From assembly GCF_039941015.1 (NCBI RefSeq), contig NZ_JBDVFI010000067.1: a DNA stretch of 64,000 nt. One strand, written 5' to 3'. The position numbers and the translations under genes were made by a program. Below, in pieces: positions 33,560 through 42,312 of this stretch (within the stretch, counting starts at the first letter, position 1; every line of letters starts with the position of its first letter). Under the pieces are notes generated by a model. It saw nothing but the letters and a program-made list of their open reading frames with translations. It made no database searches and had not been told where the DNA came from. The stretch comes from Sedimentitalea sp039941015. Its GTDB lineage: Bacteria; Pseudomonadota; Alphaproteobacteria; Rhodobacterales; Rhodobacteraceae.

Positions 33560-33954
33560 TGCCCGAAGTTACCATTCGTATCGGAGGCCGCCCTTTTAAC
33601 GTGGCGTGTCAGGAGGGCGAAGAGAATTTTCTGCATTCCGCGGCCAAGATGCTGGACGACGAGGCACAGGTGCTGTCGGATCAGGTTGGCCGCATGCCCG
33701 AAGCACGGATGCTGTTGATGGCAGGGCTCTTGCTCGCCGACAAGACGGCGGCATCCGAAGATCGGGTCAAGGCGCTTGAAGCGACGCTTGCCGAGCGTCA
33801 GGCCGAGGTGGAGCAGCTGCGCGATGCGCCCAAGCCCACGCCGGAGCGGGTAGAGGTTCCTGTGGTGCCGCAAGCCGTGACCGATACCTTGGCAGAGCTG
33901 GCCGCCCGCGCAGAAGCGCTGGCAAGCGAGATCGAGGAAAAAGCTCAGACATGA
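33559..33954 (+). CDS. zapA: Cell division protein ZapA
   Basis: Cytoplasmic protein that bundles FtsZ filaments at midcell. The N-terminal globular part VTIRIGGRPFNVACQEGEEN and LHSAAKMLDDEAQVLSDQ match ZapA, followed by the long coiled coil (ASEDRVKALEATLAERQAEV). At 131 residues it is a little longer than usual owing to a Pro/Val-rich linker near residues 90-105. It is coupled to the coiled-coil gene upstream (TAATG) and overlaps the MliC-like gene downstream (ATGA). Confidence 0.93.
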   Translation: MPEVTIRIGGRPFNVACQEGEENFLHSAAKMLDDEAQVLSDQVGRMPEARMLLMAGLLLADKTAASEDRVKALEATLAERQAEVEQLRDAPKPTPERVEVPVVPQAVTDTLAELAARAEALASEIEEKAQT

Positions 33955-34304
33955 AGGTTCTCGGAACCTGCGCGGCCTTGATGGCGTTGCCGATGGCATT
34001 GTCCGCGCAGGACACTTTGGATGTTACGAGCCTGACCTATCGGTGCGAGCGGAACGTGATGGTGCCTGTGACATTCATCAATCTGCCCGAGGGGCCGGCA
34101 CTCGCGGTCATGCAGATCGAAGGCAAGCAGATCGCGTTGCGCGCGCTGCCCTCGGGGTCAGGTGTCCGGTATGTGGGATTTGATGAACAGGACAGCTATC
34201 GGCTTTACACCAAAGGCGACGGCGCCTTCGTGATGCATATGGCGGCGGATCACACTGCAGAGGAAGTGCCGGTATTGGGCGACTGTTCGGTGGCAAACCA
34301 GTAG
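33951..34304 (+). CDS. MliC-type lysozyme inhibitor
   Basis: A 117-residue exported protein with signal peptide MKVLGTCAALMALPMALSAQ. The mature part has the MliC pattern: SLTYRCERNVMVPVTFINL, LPSGSGVRYVGFDEQ and LYTKGDGAFVMHM, with Cys at the first strand and at VLGDCSV forming a likely disulfide. MliC proteins block C-type lysozyme in the periplasm. There is no lipobox. The start overlaps the zapA stop by four bases, an unexpected coupling of an envelope inhibitor to a division gene. Confidence 0.85.
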   Translation: MKVLGTCAALMALPMALSAQDTLDVTSLTYRCERNVMVPVTFINLPEGPALAVMQIEGKQIALRALPSGSGVRYVGFDEQDSYRLYTKGDGAFVMHMAADHTAEEVPVLGDCSVANQ

Positions 34305-34340
34305 TCCAGTTTGGCATCTGGCAGCGCGATGCCAGAACGC

Positions 34341-34363
34341 AAAACCGCCCCAAAAGGGGGCGG
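34341..34363 (-). terminator. Terminator of grxD
   Basis: CCGCCCC and GGGGCGG pair around about five bases; on the minus strand four T follow. It lies 25 bases after the grxD stop and between convergent genes. Confidence 0.75.
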
Positions 34364-34387
34364 CGCTGTTGGGACTTAGTCGGTTGA

Positions 34388-34750
34388 TCAGCCGTTGGCT
34401 TCGCGAATTTTGTTTGCGGCATCCTTGTCATAGGTAACGCCGTTGTCTTCAAACAAGGTGTCGAGCTCGCCGGACAATGTCATTTCGGTGATGATGTCAC
34501 ATCCGCCGACAAACTCGCCTTTGACGTAAAGCTGCGGGACGGTCGGCCAGTCGGAATAGTCCTTGATGCCCTGACGCAGCGCTTCGTCTGCCAGAACATT
34601 CACATCGGCAAAGTCGACGCCCATGTAGTTCAGCACACCGGCGACGCGAGAGGAAAACCCGCATTGGGGCATTTCCTTGGTGCCTTTCATGAACAGCACC
34701 ACGTTGTTGGTGGTGACGGTGTCTTTGATCTGGGTGGCGGTATCGCTCAT
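34388..34750 (-). CDS. grxD: Monothiol glutaredoxin (Grx4 type)
   Basis: A 120-residue monothiol glutaredoxin that carries [2Fe-2S] clusters with glutathione. The active site is MPQCGFSSRV, the glutathione-binding TVPQLYVKGEFVGGCDI follows, and the KGTKEMP loop is typical of Grx4. It lies 93 bases after bolA on the same strand; BolA and Grx4 form a complex for iron-sulfur and iron sensing. Confidence 0.95.
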   Translation of the reverse strand: MSDTATQIKDTVTTNNVVLFMKGTKEMPQCGFSSRVAGVLNYMGVDFADVNVLADEALRQGIKDYSDWPTVPQLYVKGEFVGGCDIITEMTLSGELDTLFEDNGVTYDKDAANKIREANG

Positions 34751-34843
34751 CTCGCTATCCTCGTGTCGTGCGCTGCCGTTGGCTCGCGCTGTGTCGGTTG
34801 TCTAAACTCGTGCCGCCGGTTCAGTCGTTGGCACCAAAGTTGT

Positions 34844-35086
34844 TTATGCAGGGACCTTGGTGGTCAGAGCCAGCGCGTGGAGTTCGCCGCTGGCACCATC
34901 CATCTTGCCCTTGAGTGCGGCGTAGACTGCACGTTGCTGTTGCACCCGGTTCTGACCGCGAAAGCTCTCGTCGATGACTTCGGCTGCGTAATGGTTCCCA
35001 TCGCCAGCCAGATCTGTGATCGAGATTGATGCATCCGGAAAGCTGGCGCGGATCAGTTCTTCGATTTCATGGGCTTGCATTGCCAT
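34844..35086 (-). CDS. bolA: BolA family protein
   Basis: An 80-residue BolA/IbaG-like protein. It begins with HEIEELIRASFPDASISITD, then DGNHYAAEVIDESFRGQNRV with the His that can ligate a cluster, and QQRAVYAALKGKMDGASGELHALAL with the second conserved His. AGGAG lies ten bases before the start. Partner of the grxD product; it follows the sulfotransferase-like gene in the same direction. Confidence 0.94.
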   Translation of the reverse strand: MAMQAHEIEELIRASFPDASISITDLAGDGNHYAAEVIDESFRGQNRVQQQRAVYAALKGKMDGASGELHALALTTKVPA

Positions 35087-35238
35087 GTGGTGCGTTGCTC
35101 CTGCTGAGTTAGAACAGATGTAGGGCGATGCTGCGCAGGGCGCAAGGGATCGGTTCGTTGCATTTTGGCGCAGTGTTGGCCGGGATGGGCGTTATTTGCA
35201 ACAGGGGGCATCATGCGCTGAAACAACGAGGCAGGGGC

Positions 35239-36270
35239 TCATGGACGCAGCCGTTTACCAAACATGGCAGGGTCATCATCCATTTGTCGCAGGAGGAGAT
35301 CGGCCCAACACGTCATCACACGCAAGGTTTCGGCGTCAAAATGGGTCTCTACGTTCAGATCCTGCGCTGTGGCCACCGTGTCGTTGGCGGCGTCCTCAAG
35401 TGCGGGCGCAAAGCAAGGCCCCTGAAACCAGATTTCATCCATTTGTCTCGCGTCGTCGCTGTATCGCGCCGCGAACCAGTCATAGAGCGTTTGCGACAGG
35501 CGCAGCTTTTCGGTTGATCTTGGCGACGGTGCTGCCAGCAATAGGCGTCCGAATTGTTTGCCGAATGGTATGCAGGACGGGTGCTCTGCCCCCAATTCGG
35601 CCGCAAAGCGTCGTTGCAGCATACGCATCAACGCGAGGTCGGATAGGCAAAGCGATGCATTGGTAACGGAATCGTCGCCGATCTCGAAGGGGCGATCACC
35701 GAGAATTCTGGCCATGAAATCGTGACGCACATCACCATTGAGCAGCCGGTCGCGCACAAACGGACGCACGTTCAGCCGGTCTCCGAAGGCGTCGTGCCAT
35801 CTTTTCAGTCGGGGCGCATAATCGAGCCGGCCGAGGCGGTCCATCCGCGCAGCAAAATCCTGCATGTCGCCAGTTGCATGGCCGTTCTTCAGGTTCTCGG
35901 AAAATTGCGACAGGAAGCGTCCGACGTGGGGGCGAATATAGGCGATGACCTGAACGGTTTCGGCGTGATCGGGGATGTGTTGCTTGATCGCTGCGGCGAC
36001 GCGTTCGGGAGCAGAAAACTCGAACAACTCTGTCGAGATCACAGCCACGTCCCAATCCGGGTTCGCGAGATTCTTGGCAATGGCGCACCAGCGTTTGTCT
36101 TTCAGATGCTTATGCGTCGTCAAGCTGCGCGCCAGCCTGCCGTGCTGTATCGGTTTGGGCAGCAACAGCCTTGTGCCGGGCGTGTCATATCCATTGCCCA
36201 TCAGCATTGATTGGATCGCGGTTGACCCGGTCTTGCAGTCACCGATATGCAGATAGAGCTGTTGCGTCAT
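35239..36270 (-). CDS. Sulfotransferase-like protein between purL and bolA
   Basis: A 343-residue protein. Its N-terminus YLHIGDCKTGSTAIQSML has the P-loop-like motif of a Rhodobacterales family annotated as sulfotransferase-like. VQVIAYIRPHVGRFLSQFSE resembles the Arg/Ser 3'-phosphate site of PAPS enzymes. No signal peptide or membrane helix. It starts three bases after the purL stop and precedes bolA by 152 bp, so it interrupts the purL-bolA-grxD order. It has no homology I can see to the other sulfotransferase-like protein at 5203-5919 outside the P-loop. Substrate unknown. Confidence 0.7.
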   Translation of the reverse strand: MTQQLYLHIGDCKTGSTAIQSMLMGNGYDTPGTRLLLPKPIQHGRLARSLTTHKHLKDKRWCAIAKNLANPDWDVAVISTELFEFSAPERVAAAIKQHIPDHAETVQVIAYIRPHVGRFLSQFSENLKNGHATGDMQDFAARMDRLGRLDYAPRLKRWHDAFGDRLNVRPFVRDRLLNGDVRHDFMARILGDRPFEIGDDSVTNASLCLSDLALMRMLQRRFAAELGAEHPSCIPFGKQFGRLLLAAPSPRSTEKLRLSQTLYDWFAARYSDDARQMDEIWFQGPCFAPALEDAANDTVATAQDLNVETHFDAETLRVMTCWADLLLRQMDDDPAMFGKRLRP

Positions 36271-36273
36271 CCT

Positions 36274-38433
36274 CTAGCCGAGCGCGTCTCGAAACGCGCT
36301 TCGATAGGTTTCGGAGAGTTCAGACAGTGGTGCCGAAACCGAGCCGAATTGAACGGTGTCACCAGTGAAACGGCCAACCGATGAAATCGGTACACCTGCC
36401 TGTCCGGCGGCGATCATCAAGGCCTCGGCCTGATCAAAGTTACAGGCCACAAGATACCGGGCTTGATCCTCGCCAAAGAGGAATTCGGTTGCCAATGCGT
36501 CAAGCTGAATGCCCACGCCGGTACGTTCGGCGAGTTCAAAGGCGGCAAGCGCCAGACCACCATCAGACAGGTCGGTACAGGCGGTAACCATCGCGCGGTT
36601 GTCGCGGATAAAGCCGCCGTTGCGCTTTTCTGCGTCCAGATCAACCGCCGGTGCGTCGCCTTCCTCGCGGTTGAAGACCTCGGCGAGCAGAGCGGATTGA
36701 CCGAGATGACCCAGAGTTTCGCCAACCAGCAACGCGACGTGGCCATCACGCACATCACATCCGATGATGTCATCTGTATGCGCCAGCAGCCCGACGGCGC
36801 CGATGGTCGGAGTGGGCAAGATGCCCGTACCGTCGGTTTCATTGTAAAGCGATACGTTACCCGAGACGATCGGCATATCGAGCGCTTCGCAAGCGGCGCC
36901 GATGCCCTTGATGGCACCCACGAACTGGCCCATGATTTCGGGCTTCTCCGGATTGCCAAAATTCAGGTTGTCGGTGGTCGCCAGCGGTTTTGCCCCAACG
37001 GCACAAAGATTGCGCCAGGCTTCGGCGACGGCTTGCTTGCCGCCTTCCTCGGGATTGGCGCGCACATAGCGAGGGGTGACATCGCTGGTAAAGGCCAGCG
37101 CCTTGTCCGTGCCGTGCACCCGCACGATGCCTGCGCCTAGGCCCGGTGTGCGGGCGGTGTCGGCCATGACCATCGTGTCGTATTGTTCATAGACCCATTG
37201 CTTGGCTGCATAGTTGGGCGAACTGATCAACGCGCGCAGTCCGTCAATCGGATCGATGCCCGGCACATCGGCCAAGGGCTCGGCCGGTGGGGTAGGGACC
37301 CAAGGACGGTCGTATTCAGGGGCAGAGCCAGACAGTGTGGCCAGCGGCAGATCGGCCATGACCTTACCGTTGTGTTCGACGATAAAGCGATCTTCGGCGA
37401 TGGTTTCACCGACGATGGCAAAATCCAGATCCCATTTTTCAAACACCGCACGGGCCTCGGCCTCGAGCTCGGGGTTGAGAACCATCAACATCCGTTCCTG
37501 GGATTCCGACAACATCATCTCGTAGGCCGACATGTTTTCTTCGCGCTGAGGGACGGCGTTCAGGTTCAGCCGCACGCCGAGGCCGCCTTTGTCACCCATT
37601 TCAACGGCCGAGCAGGTAAGGCCGGCGGCACCCATATCCTGAATGGAAATCACGGCACCGGTCTGCATCAGTTCCAGTGTCGCCTCCATCAGGCGCTTTT
37701 CGGTGAAGGGATCGCCGACCTGAACCGTGGGGCGTTTTTCTTCGATGGTATCATCGAATTCGGCGCTGGCCATTGTGGCCCCGCCGACGCCGTCGCGACC
37801 TGTTTTGGCACCGAGATAGACAACAGGGCGACCGACGCCGCTGGCCGCCGAATAGAAAATCTTGTCGCTGTCAGCGAGCCCTGCAGCAAAGGCATTCACG
37901 AGGCAGTTGCCATTATAGGCCGGGTGAAACCGGACTTCGCCTCCGACAGTCGGCACGCCGAAACAGTTGCCATATCCCCCGACGCCTTCGACAACACCAT
38001 TGACCAGTTGCTTGGTCTTGCGATGGCTGGTTTCGCCAAAGCTGAGCGAGTTCATTGCCGCGATCGGGCGGGCGCCCATGGTGAACACGTCGCGAAGAAT
38101 TCCGCCAACACCGGTGGCCGCGCCCTGATAGGGTTCGATATAGGAGGGGTGATTGTGGCTCTCCATCTTGAAGACCACCGCTTGCCCATCGCCAATATCA
38201 ACGATGCCCGCGTTCTCTCCGGGGCCGCAGATCACCTGAGGGCCGGAAGAGGGCAGGGTTCGAAGCCATTTTTTCGAGGACTTGTAGGAACAATGCTCGT
38301 TCCACATGGCCGAAAAGATACCGAGTTCCGTGAATGTGGGTTCGCGGTCAATGATACGCAGGATCTCGGCGTATTCTTCAGGTTTCAACCCGTGGTTTTC
38401 AATGATCTCAGGCGTGATGGCAGGCTCTTGCAT
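36274..38433 (-). CDS. purL: Phosphoribosylformylglycinamidine synthase, large subunit
   Basis: PurL makes FGAM from FGAR, glutamine-derived ammonia and ATP in purine synthesis. At 719 residues it is the short type that works with separate PurQ and PurS. Motifs: FSAMWNEHCSYKSSKKWLR, the catalytic region FKMESHNHPSYIEPYQGAATG, and DMGAAGLTCSAVEMG; the second half repeats the fold (NLNFGNPEKPEIMGQ). The next gene follows after three bases. Confidence 0.97.
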   Translation of the reverse strand: MQEPAITPEIIENHGLKPEEYAEILRIIDREPTFTELGIFSAMWNEHCSYKSSKKWLRTLPSSGPQVICGPGENAGIVDIGDGQAVVFKMESHNHPSYIEPYQGAATGVGGILRDVFTMGARPIAAMNSLSFGETSHRKTKQLVNGVVEGVGGYGNCFGVPTVGGEVRFHPAYNGNCLVNAFAAGLADSDKIFYSAASGVGRPVVYLGAKTGRDGVGGATMASAEFDDTIEEKRPTVQVGDPFTEKRLMEATLELMQTGAVISIQDMGAAGLTCSAVEMGDKGGLGVRLNLNAVPQREENMSAYEMMLSESQERMLMVLNPELEAEARAVFEKWDLDFAIVGETIAEDRFIVEHNGKVMADLPLATLSGSAPEYDRPWVPTPPAEPLADVPGIDPIDGLRALISSPNYAAKQWVYEQYDTMVMADTARTPGLGAGIVRVHGTDKALAFTSDVTPRYVRANPEEGGKQAVAEAWRNLCAVGAKPLATTDNLNFGNPEKPEIMGQFVGAIKGIGAACEALDMPIVSGNVSLYNETDGTGILPTPTIGAVGLLAHTDDIIGCDVRDGHVALLVGETLGHLGQSALLAEVFNREEGDAPAVDLDAEKRNGGFIRDNRAMVTACTDLSDGGLALAAFELAERTGVGIQLDALATEFLFGEDQARYLVACNFDQAEALMIAAGQAGVPISSVGRFTGDTVQFGSVSAPLSELSETYRSAFRDALG

Positions 38434-38649
38434 CCAGTCGTTCCCCAGGGTGGCGTGATTGCCGTGTTGTTAGTGCAAGCGGCGTCCGGGGAAAAGCCCT
38501 GTTCCCATCTTGTCGCTTTTGACGCTTATTTCCTGCGGCCGGTGCGACATGTCCCCTTCAAAATGAAGCGCCGCCCAGCGTAAGTGCGGGGCGACGATCC
38601 TTGGTTCCAGTGGCGGCCATCGCGTACGTCGCAATGGTCGCCATGCTTG

Positions 38650-40941
38650 CTACTTCTTGGCGTTCTGATCTTCGATCTGCGCCTGCACCGCGCCGCTGGC
38701 ACCAGCGGCAATCGCCTGCTTTTCCGCATCGCTCAGATCGTCATCGTGATCCAGTCCGGGGATCGCAACGCGAACTTCGCGGCGAGCGAATTCGATGCCG
38801 TTCTCGGCGAACTCCTTGCGAACGCGGTTGTAGATTTCCTTGCGGATGGTGAACTGGGTGCCCGGCTTGGCCATGAATTTGCCCCGCATGACAATGCCCA
38901 CGTCATCGAACTGCAGAACACCCTGGCTCTTGAACGGTTCAAGAAAGTCATTCTCGAACAACGGATCGGCAAGCATCTCGGCACCAATCTTCTTGAAGAT
39001 CTTCTTGACCTTGTTGGGGTCGGTATCGAACGGAACAGTGAACATCAGTTTCATGATCACCCAATCACGGCTGAAGTTGGTGACCTTTTCAACGCTGCCG
39101 TAGGGAATGGTATGCACGTTGCCCCGGTGATGGCGCAATTGCATCGAGCGGATGGAGATTTTTTCGACAGTACCCATGGTGCCCCCGACATCGACATACT
39201 CGCCAACCCGGAAGGCATCGTCGATCAGGAAAAAGACACCTGACACAATGTCTGTCACCAGTTTTTGGGCACCAAAACCGATAGCAAGGCCAAGGATACC
39301 GGCACCGGCCAGAAGCGGCGTGATATCGATGCCAAGCGATCCGACGGCCAGAAGCGTGAAAATGATAATGATGCCTGTCAGCGCACTTAGCCGCAACAGC
39401 GGCAGCACTGTCGCCAATCGCGAGCCACCGGCACCGCCTCCTTCGCCTCCTGCCGCGTCTTCGCTGACAGGTCCGCCGCTGGTCTGTTCCTTGGCCAGCT
39501 TGCGGTTGATCCAAAGCGAAACCAGTTCGAAGACGATGTAGCCAACTGCGAGCGTCATCAGAAATTCAACCAGACGCGAGCCAAAACCCTGCCGTTGAGC
39601 CGTAAAGTCGGCGATATTCATGTCCCAGGAATTAGCGATCAGCACGAGAACAATGCCCGCAATCAGGACCCGGCCGATGCGGATATAGCTGCGTTTGGTT
39701 GAACGATAGGCGCGTTCGGCGATTGGCCCCTGACCAATCATCGGAGGAACCAGATGACGGACAAGCCCGCGGACCAGCATATCCAGTGTCGGGGCCAGAA
39801 TGAGCCAGAACAGGGTGGTGAAATGCGCACCCTTCAACAAGAGTTCGACCTTGCCGAGCCCGGTGAGCGTGGTGACCAGGACCCACATGAGGATCGCGAC
39901 GGTAATCACATAGGACGGATAATAGCGCGCAACCACTTCATCATATTCGGAGCGATCAGGGTCTGAGCCCCGCATAAGTTCGACCAATCCGTCACGGGCA
40001 GTCCATGCGATGAAGATGATATAGATGTACACTGCTGTATCGAGCCAGAAACCGAGGCGTGTTTCGGCCAGTGAATGGCCGGAGTTCAGGTTAAAGCCGA
40101 CCGCAAAAATCGTGAACCCGGAGAGCAGGATTAAGCCGACCAAGTTCTTGTGAAGGAATTTGGCCCAATTGTCATCAAGGCTGACAAGGCGCATCGCGGG
40201 TTGCTGCGGGGCCAGGACCAGTCGCGAGACCGCAGCACCAAGCCGTGGCCACCAAACCAGATAGGTGACCAGCGGAGCGACAAAAGTCATTTGTTGTGCA
40301 TCCAGCAAAGCGCGACCAACCATCCGAATCGTGAAATAGAATATGATCAGCCCAAAGATTTCGCGCATGAAGCGTCGGAAAAGAAACTTGAGGGACTCTT
40401 GCAGGGTGGCGGTATCGGATGGCGGCCGGCTTCGCTGCCAGCGTTTCGTCAGCCTCTCAGCGAGATATTCTACGCCGAAGCCGACTGCGAGTGCGATTGC
40501 CGTGAGGCCCAGCATCTTGAGGACGCCAGACAGGCCTCCAAACTCTGCCACGAAGCTGCTGATCGCTTGGCCTTGTTTCTGAAGCAGGGTGGGCAGTTTT
40601 ACGATTGCATCCAGTGGGTTCGAATAGAACGCAGTCCACAGAGTGTGGAGCCGTCCAAAGAAGCTGGTGCCGGCGGGTGTTGCGGATTGCGCTTCTGCGG
40701 CGGCTACAGCATCCAACCGATCCAGAAGCATGTTGCGGACCTGGTCATCGGACATGCGCGCGACCATTTCGCGAACGGCATCCTGTGTCAGTGGCTCGGG
40801 GAGTTCAGTGGTTGTGGTCTTTTCAGCGCTGCCTGAGCCGCCGCTGATCGCTGCCAGGGCCTGGCTTTGCGCATCTGTCGCTATCGTTTGGAAAGCAATG
40901 ATGGTCACCAAAACAGCGCAAATGCGCGAAACTAGACCCAT
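38650..40941 (-). CDS. Large MscS-family mechanosensitive channel
   Basis: A 763-residue inner-membrane protein. I start at 40941, with GGAGG seven bases upstream, giving a signal-like first helix (ICAVLVTIIAFQTIATDAQS). A periplasmic helical region and about ten membrane helices follow, then the MscS core: pore helix GAGILGLAIGFGAQKLVTDI and the beta domain FRVGEYVDVGGTMGTVEKIS, and a cytoplasmic tail rich in Ala/Asp. The length points to an MscM/YbdG-like or MscK-like channel that opens on hypoosmotic shock. It is a single gene. Confidence 0.92.
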   Translation of the reverse strand: MGLVSRICAVLVTIIAFQTIATDAQSQALAAISGGSGSAEKTTTTELPEPLTQDAVREMVARMSDDQVRNMLLDRLDAVAAAEAQSATPAGTSFFGRLHTLWTAFYSNPLDAIVKLPTLLQKQGQAISSFVAEFGGLSGVLKMLGLTAIALAVGFGVEYLAERLTKRWQRSRPPSDTATLQESLKFLFRRFMREIFGLIIFYFTIRMVGRALLDAQQMTFVAPLVTYLVWWPRLGAAVSRLVLAPQQPAMRLVSLDDNWAKFLHKNLVGLILLSGFTIFAVGFNLNSGHSLAETRLGFWLDTAVYIYIIFIAWTARDGLVELMRGSDPDRSEYDEVVARYYPSYVITVAILMWVLVTTLTGLGKVELLLKGAHFTTLFWLILAPTLDMLVRGLVRHLVPPMIGQGPIAERAYRSTKRSYIRIGRVLIAGIVLVLIANSWDMNIADFTAQRQGFGSRLVEFLMTLAVGYIVFELVSLWINRKLAKEQTSGGPVSEDAAGGEGGGAGGSRLATVLPLLRLSALTGIIIIFTLLAVGSLGIDITPLLAGAGILGLAIGFGAQKLVTDIVSGVFFLIDDAFRVGEYVDVGGTMGTVEKISIRSMQLRHHRGNVHTIPYGSVEKVTNFSRDWVIMKLMFTVPFDTDPNKVKKIFKKIGAEMLADPLFENDFLEPFKSQGVLQFDDVGIVMRGKFMAKPGTQFTIRKEIYNRVRKEFAENGIEFARREVRVAIPGLDHDDDLSDAEKQAIAAGASGAVQAQIEDQNAKK

Positions 40942-41074
40942 GATCAAACCTCCGAGTGTATTATTTCTTCCGTGATACATCTCATTGGCCGGGAATCACT
41001 CATAATTCAACAGAATTGACCAGTTCTCTCCCGTTAGTTGCGCGCTCGCGCCCAAGTTCTGGACGGCGCGGGAC

Positions 41075-41104
41075 AAAAAAAGAGGCCGAGCACTAAGCTC
41101 GGCC
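41075..41104 (-). terminator. Terminator downstream of the LysR gene
   Basis: GGCCGAGC and GCTCGGCC pair perfectly around ACTAA; on the minus strand seven T follow after TC (plus-strand A at 41075-41081). Confidence 0.75.
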
Positions 41105-41243
41105 AAAGTCCAACAGGGAGGTATGAAGTGATGAGCTATTAAGCATCAATCGCTTCGTGAGTTCAATTAGGCATCGGTTTCTGTTCGATCAAGACCCATA
41201 TTGCCGCATCCATAGCAATGCCGCTATGCAGTGTTTGCATGGC
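41105..41243 (+). other. Gap with strong Shine-Dalgarno and minimal reading frames
   Basis: AGGGAGG at 41115-41121 is followed by two overlapping tiny frames, ATG AAG TGA (41123-41131) and ATG AGC TAT TAA (41131-41142). Nothing longer is encoded. Near the end CATAGC and GCTATG form a small inverted repeat (41212-41229). The whole gap from 40942 to 41243 holds no supported gene. Confidence 0.35.
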
Positions 41244-42149
41244 TTAGTTATTTTCAAGTGATCTCAGGTGTTTACGGTAGGTAATGATTTCTTCCTGAAC
41301 GAAGTCCCGAAAGGCGGCAATCCGCTGTGATTGGCGTAATTCCTCGGGATAGGCGAGAAACACCGGTACATCTGCCGACTCAACCTCGGGTAGAACCCGG
41401 ACCAGTTGCGGAAAGTCATGCGTTACATAGTCCGGCAAGACACCGATACCCAGGTTATGTAGAACACCCTGAAGAACGCCAAAGTAGTTGTTGACCGTCA
41501 AGGTTGATCTCGGATTGTAGGTCATCAGGCTTTGAACCATGCTCGCACCGGCCATGACCTGGGCCGCATCCGTACTTTGACAGATCAATCTGTGGTCGGC
41601 GATGTCCTCGGCACTGTCAGGCATGCCATTCTGATCGAGATACTCACGCGAAGCATACATGAGCATCTGCACTGACATTAGGCGTTTGCGGATCAGGTCG
41701 GCCTGACTTGGTTCCTTCATGCGGATGGCAACGTCAGCCTCGCGCATGGGCAGATCAAGAACACGTTCATCAAGGATCAGGTCAACCTTTAGTTCCGGAT
41801 ACTTTTCATAGAGTTTGGGCAGGCGCGGGGCCAGCCAGAGCAGTCCGAAGCCAAAGGTTGTCGTGACGCGCAGCTCTCCAAAGACTTCCTCTTCGCTGTC
41901 CTTGATGCGCGCCGCTGCGGTTTCGAGCCGCTTGGACATGGAATTGGTTGCGTCAAACAACAACTCGCCCTGTTCGGTCAGTATCAGCCCACGCGCGTGG
42001 CGGTGAAAGAGAGTCGCACCCAGGCTGTCTTCGAGCGCACGGATCTGACGGCTGACAGCCGATTGAGAAAGATTCAGGCGGTCGCCAGCATGGGTCAGGC
42101 TGCCCGCATCCGCGACGGCGTGAAAAATTCTGAGCTTGTCCCAATCCAT
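41244..42149 (-). CDS. LysR-family regulator divergent from the IOR gene
   Basis: A 301-residue LysR protein. I start at 42149, where GAAGG lies eight bases upstream and MDWDKLRIFHAVADAGSLT begins the helix-turn-helix domain; LSQSAVSRQIRALEDSLGAT is the recognition part. The effector domain follows (FGELRVTTTFGFGLLWLAP). It faces the fused indolepyruvate ferredoxin oxidoreductase gene across 163 bp and probably controls it, perhaps with an aromatic 2-oxo acid as effector; this is inference from orientation. Confidence 0.88.
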   Translation of the reverse strand: MDWDKLRIFHAVADAGSLTHAGDRLNLSQSAVSRQIRALEDSLGATLFHRHARGLILTEQGELLFDATNSMSKRLETAAARIKDSEEEVFGELRVTTTFGFGLLWLAPRLPKLYEKYPELKVDLILDERVLDLPMREADVAIRMKEPSQADLIRKRLMSVQMLMYASREYLDQNGMPDSAEDIADHRLICQSTDAAQVMAGASMVQSLMTYNPRSTLTVNNYFGVLQGVLHNLGIGVLPDYVTHDFPQLVRVLPEVESADVPVFLAYPEELRQSQRIAAFRDFVQEEIITYRKHLRSLENN

Positions 42150-42312
42150 GCGAGATGCCTTCGATGCTGTGTCTTGCCCTATAAGAAGGGCCGCTATGCC
42201 CTCCATGCAACAGTCGCATCGTCACGGCAATCGTTTTTGGGCTATACAGGTCAGAAATTGTGACCTATTATCGGCGGAAATCTGGCACAATCATGTAAAG
42301 CGGGGAGGCAAC

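Noticed and set aside
37183..38583. A 466-codon open frame on the plus strand opposite purL
   Set aside because: It is the antisense shadow of purL, with His/Gly/Asp-rich composition and no family likeness; purL is certain.
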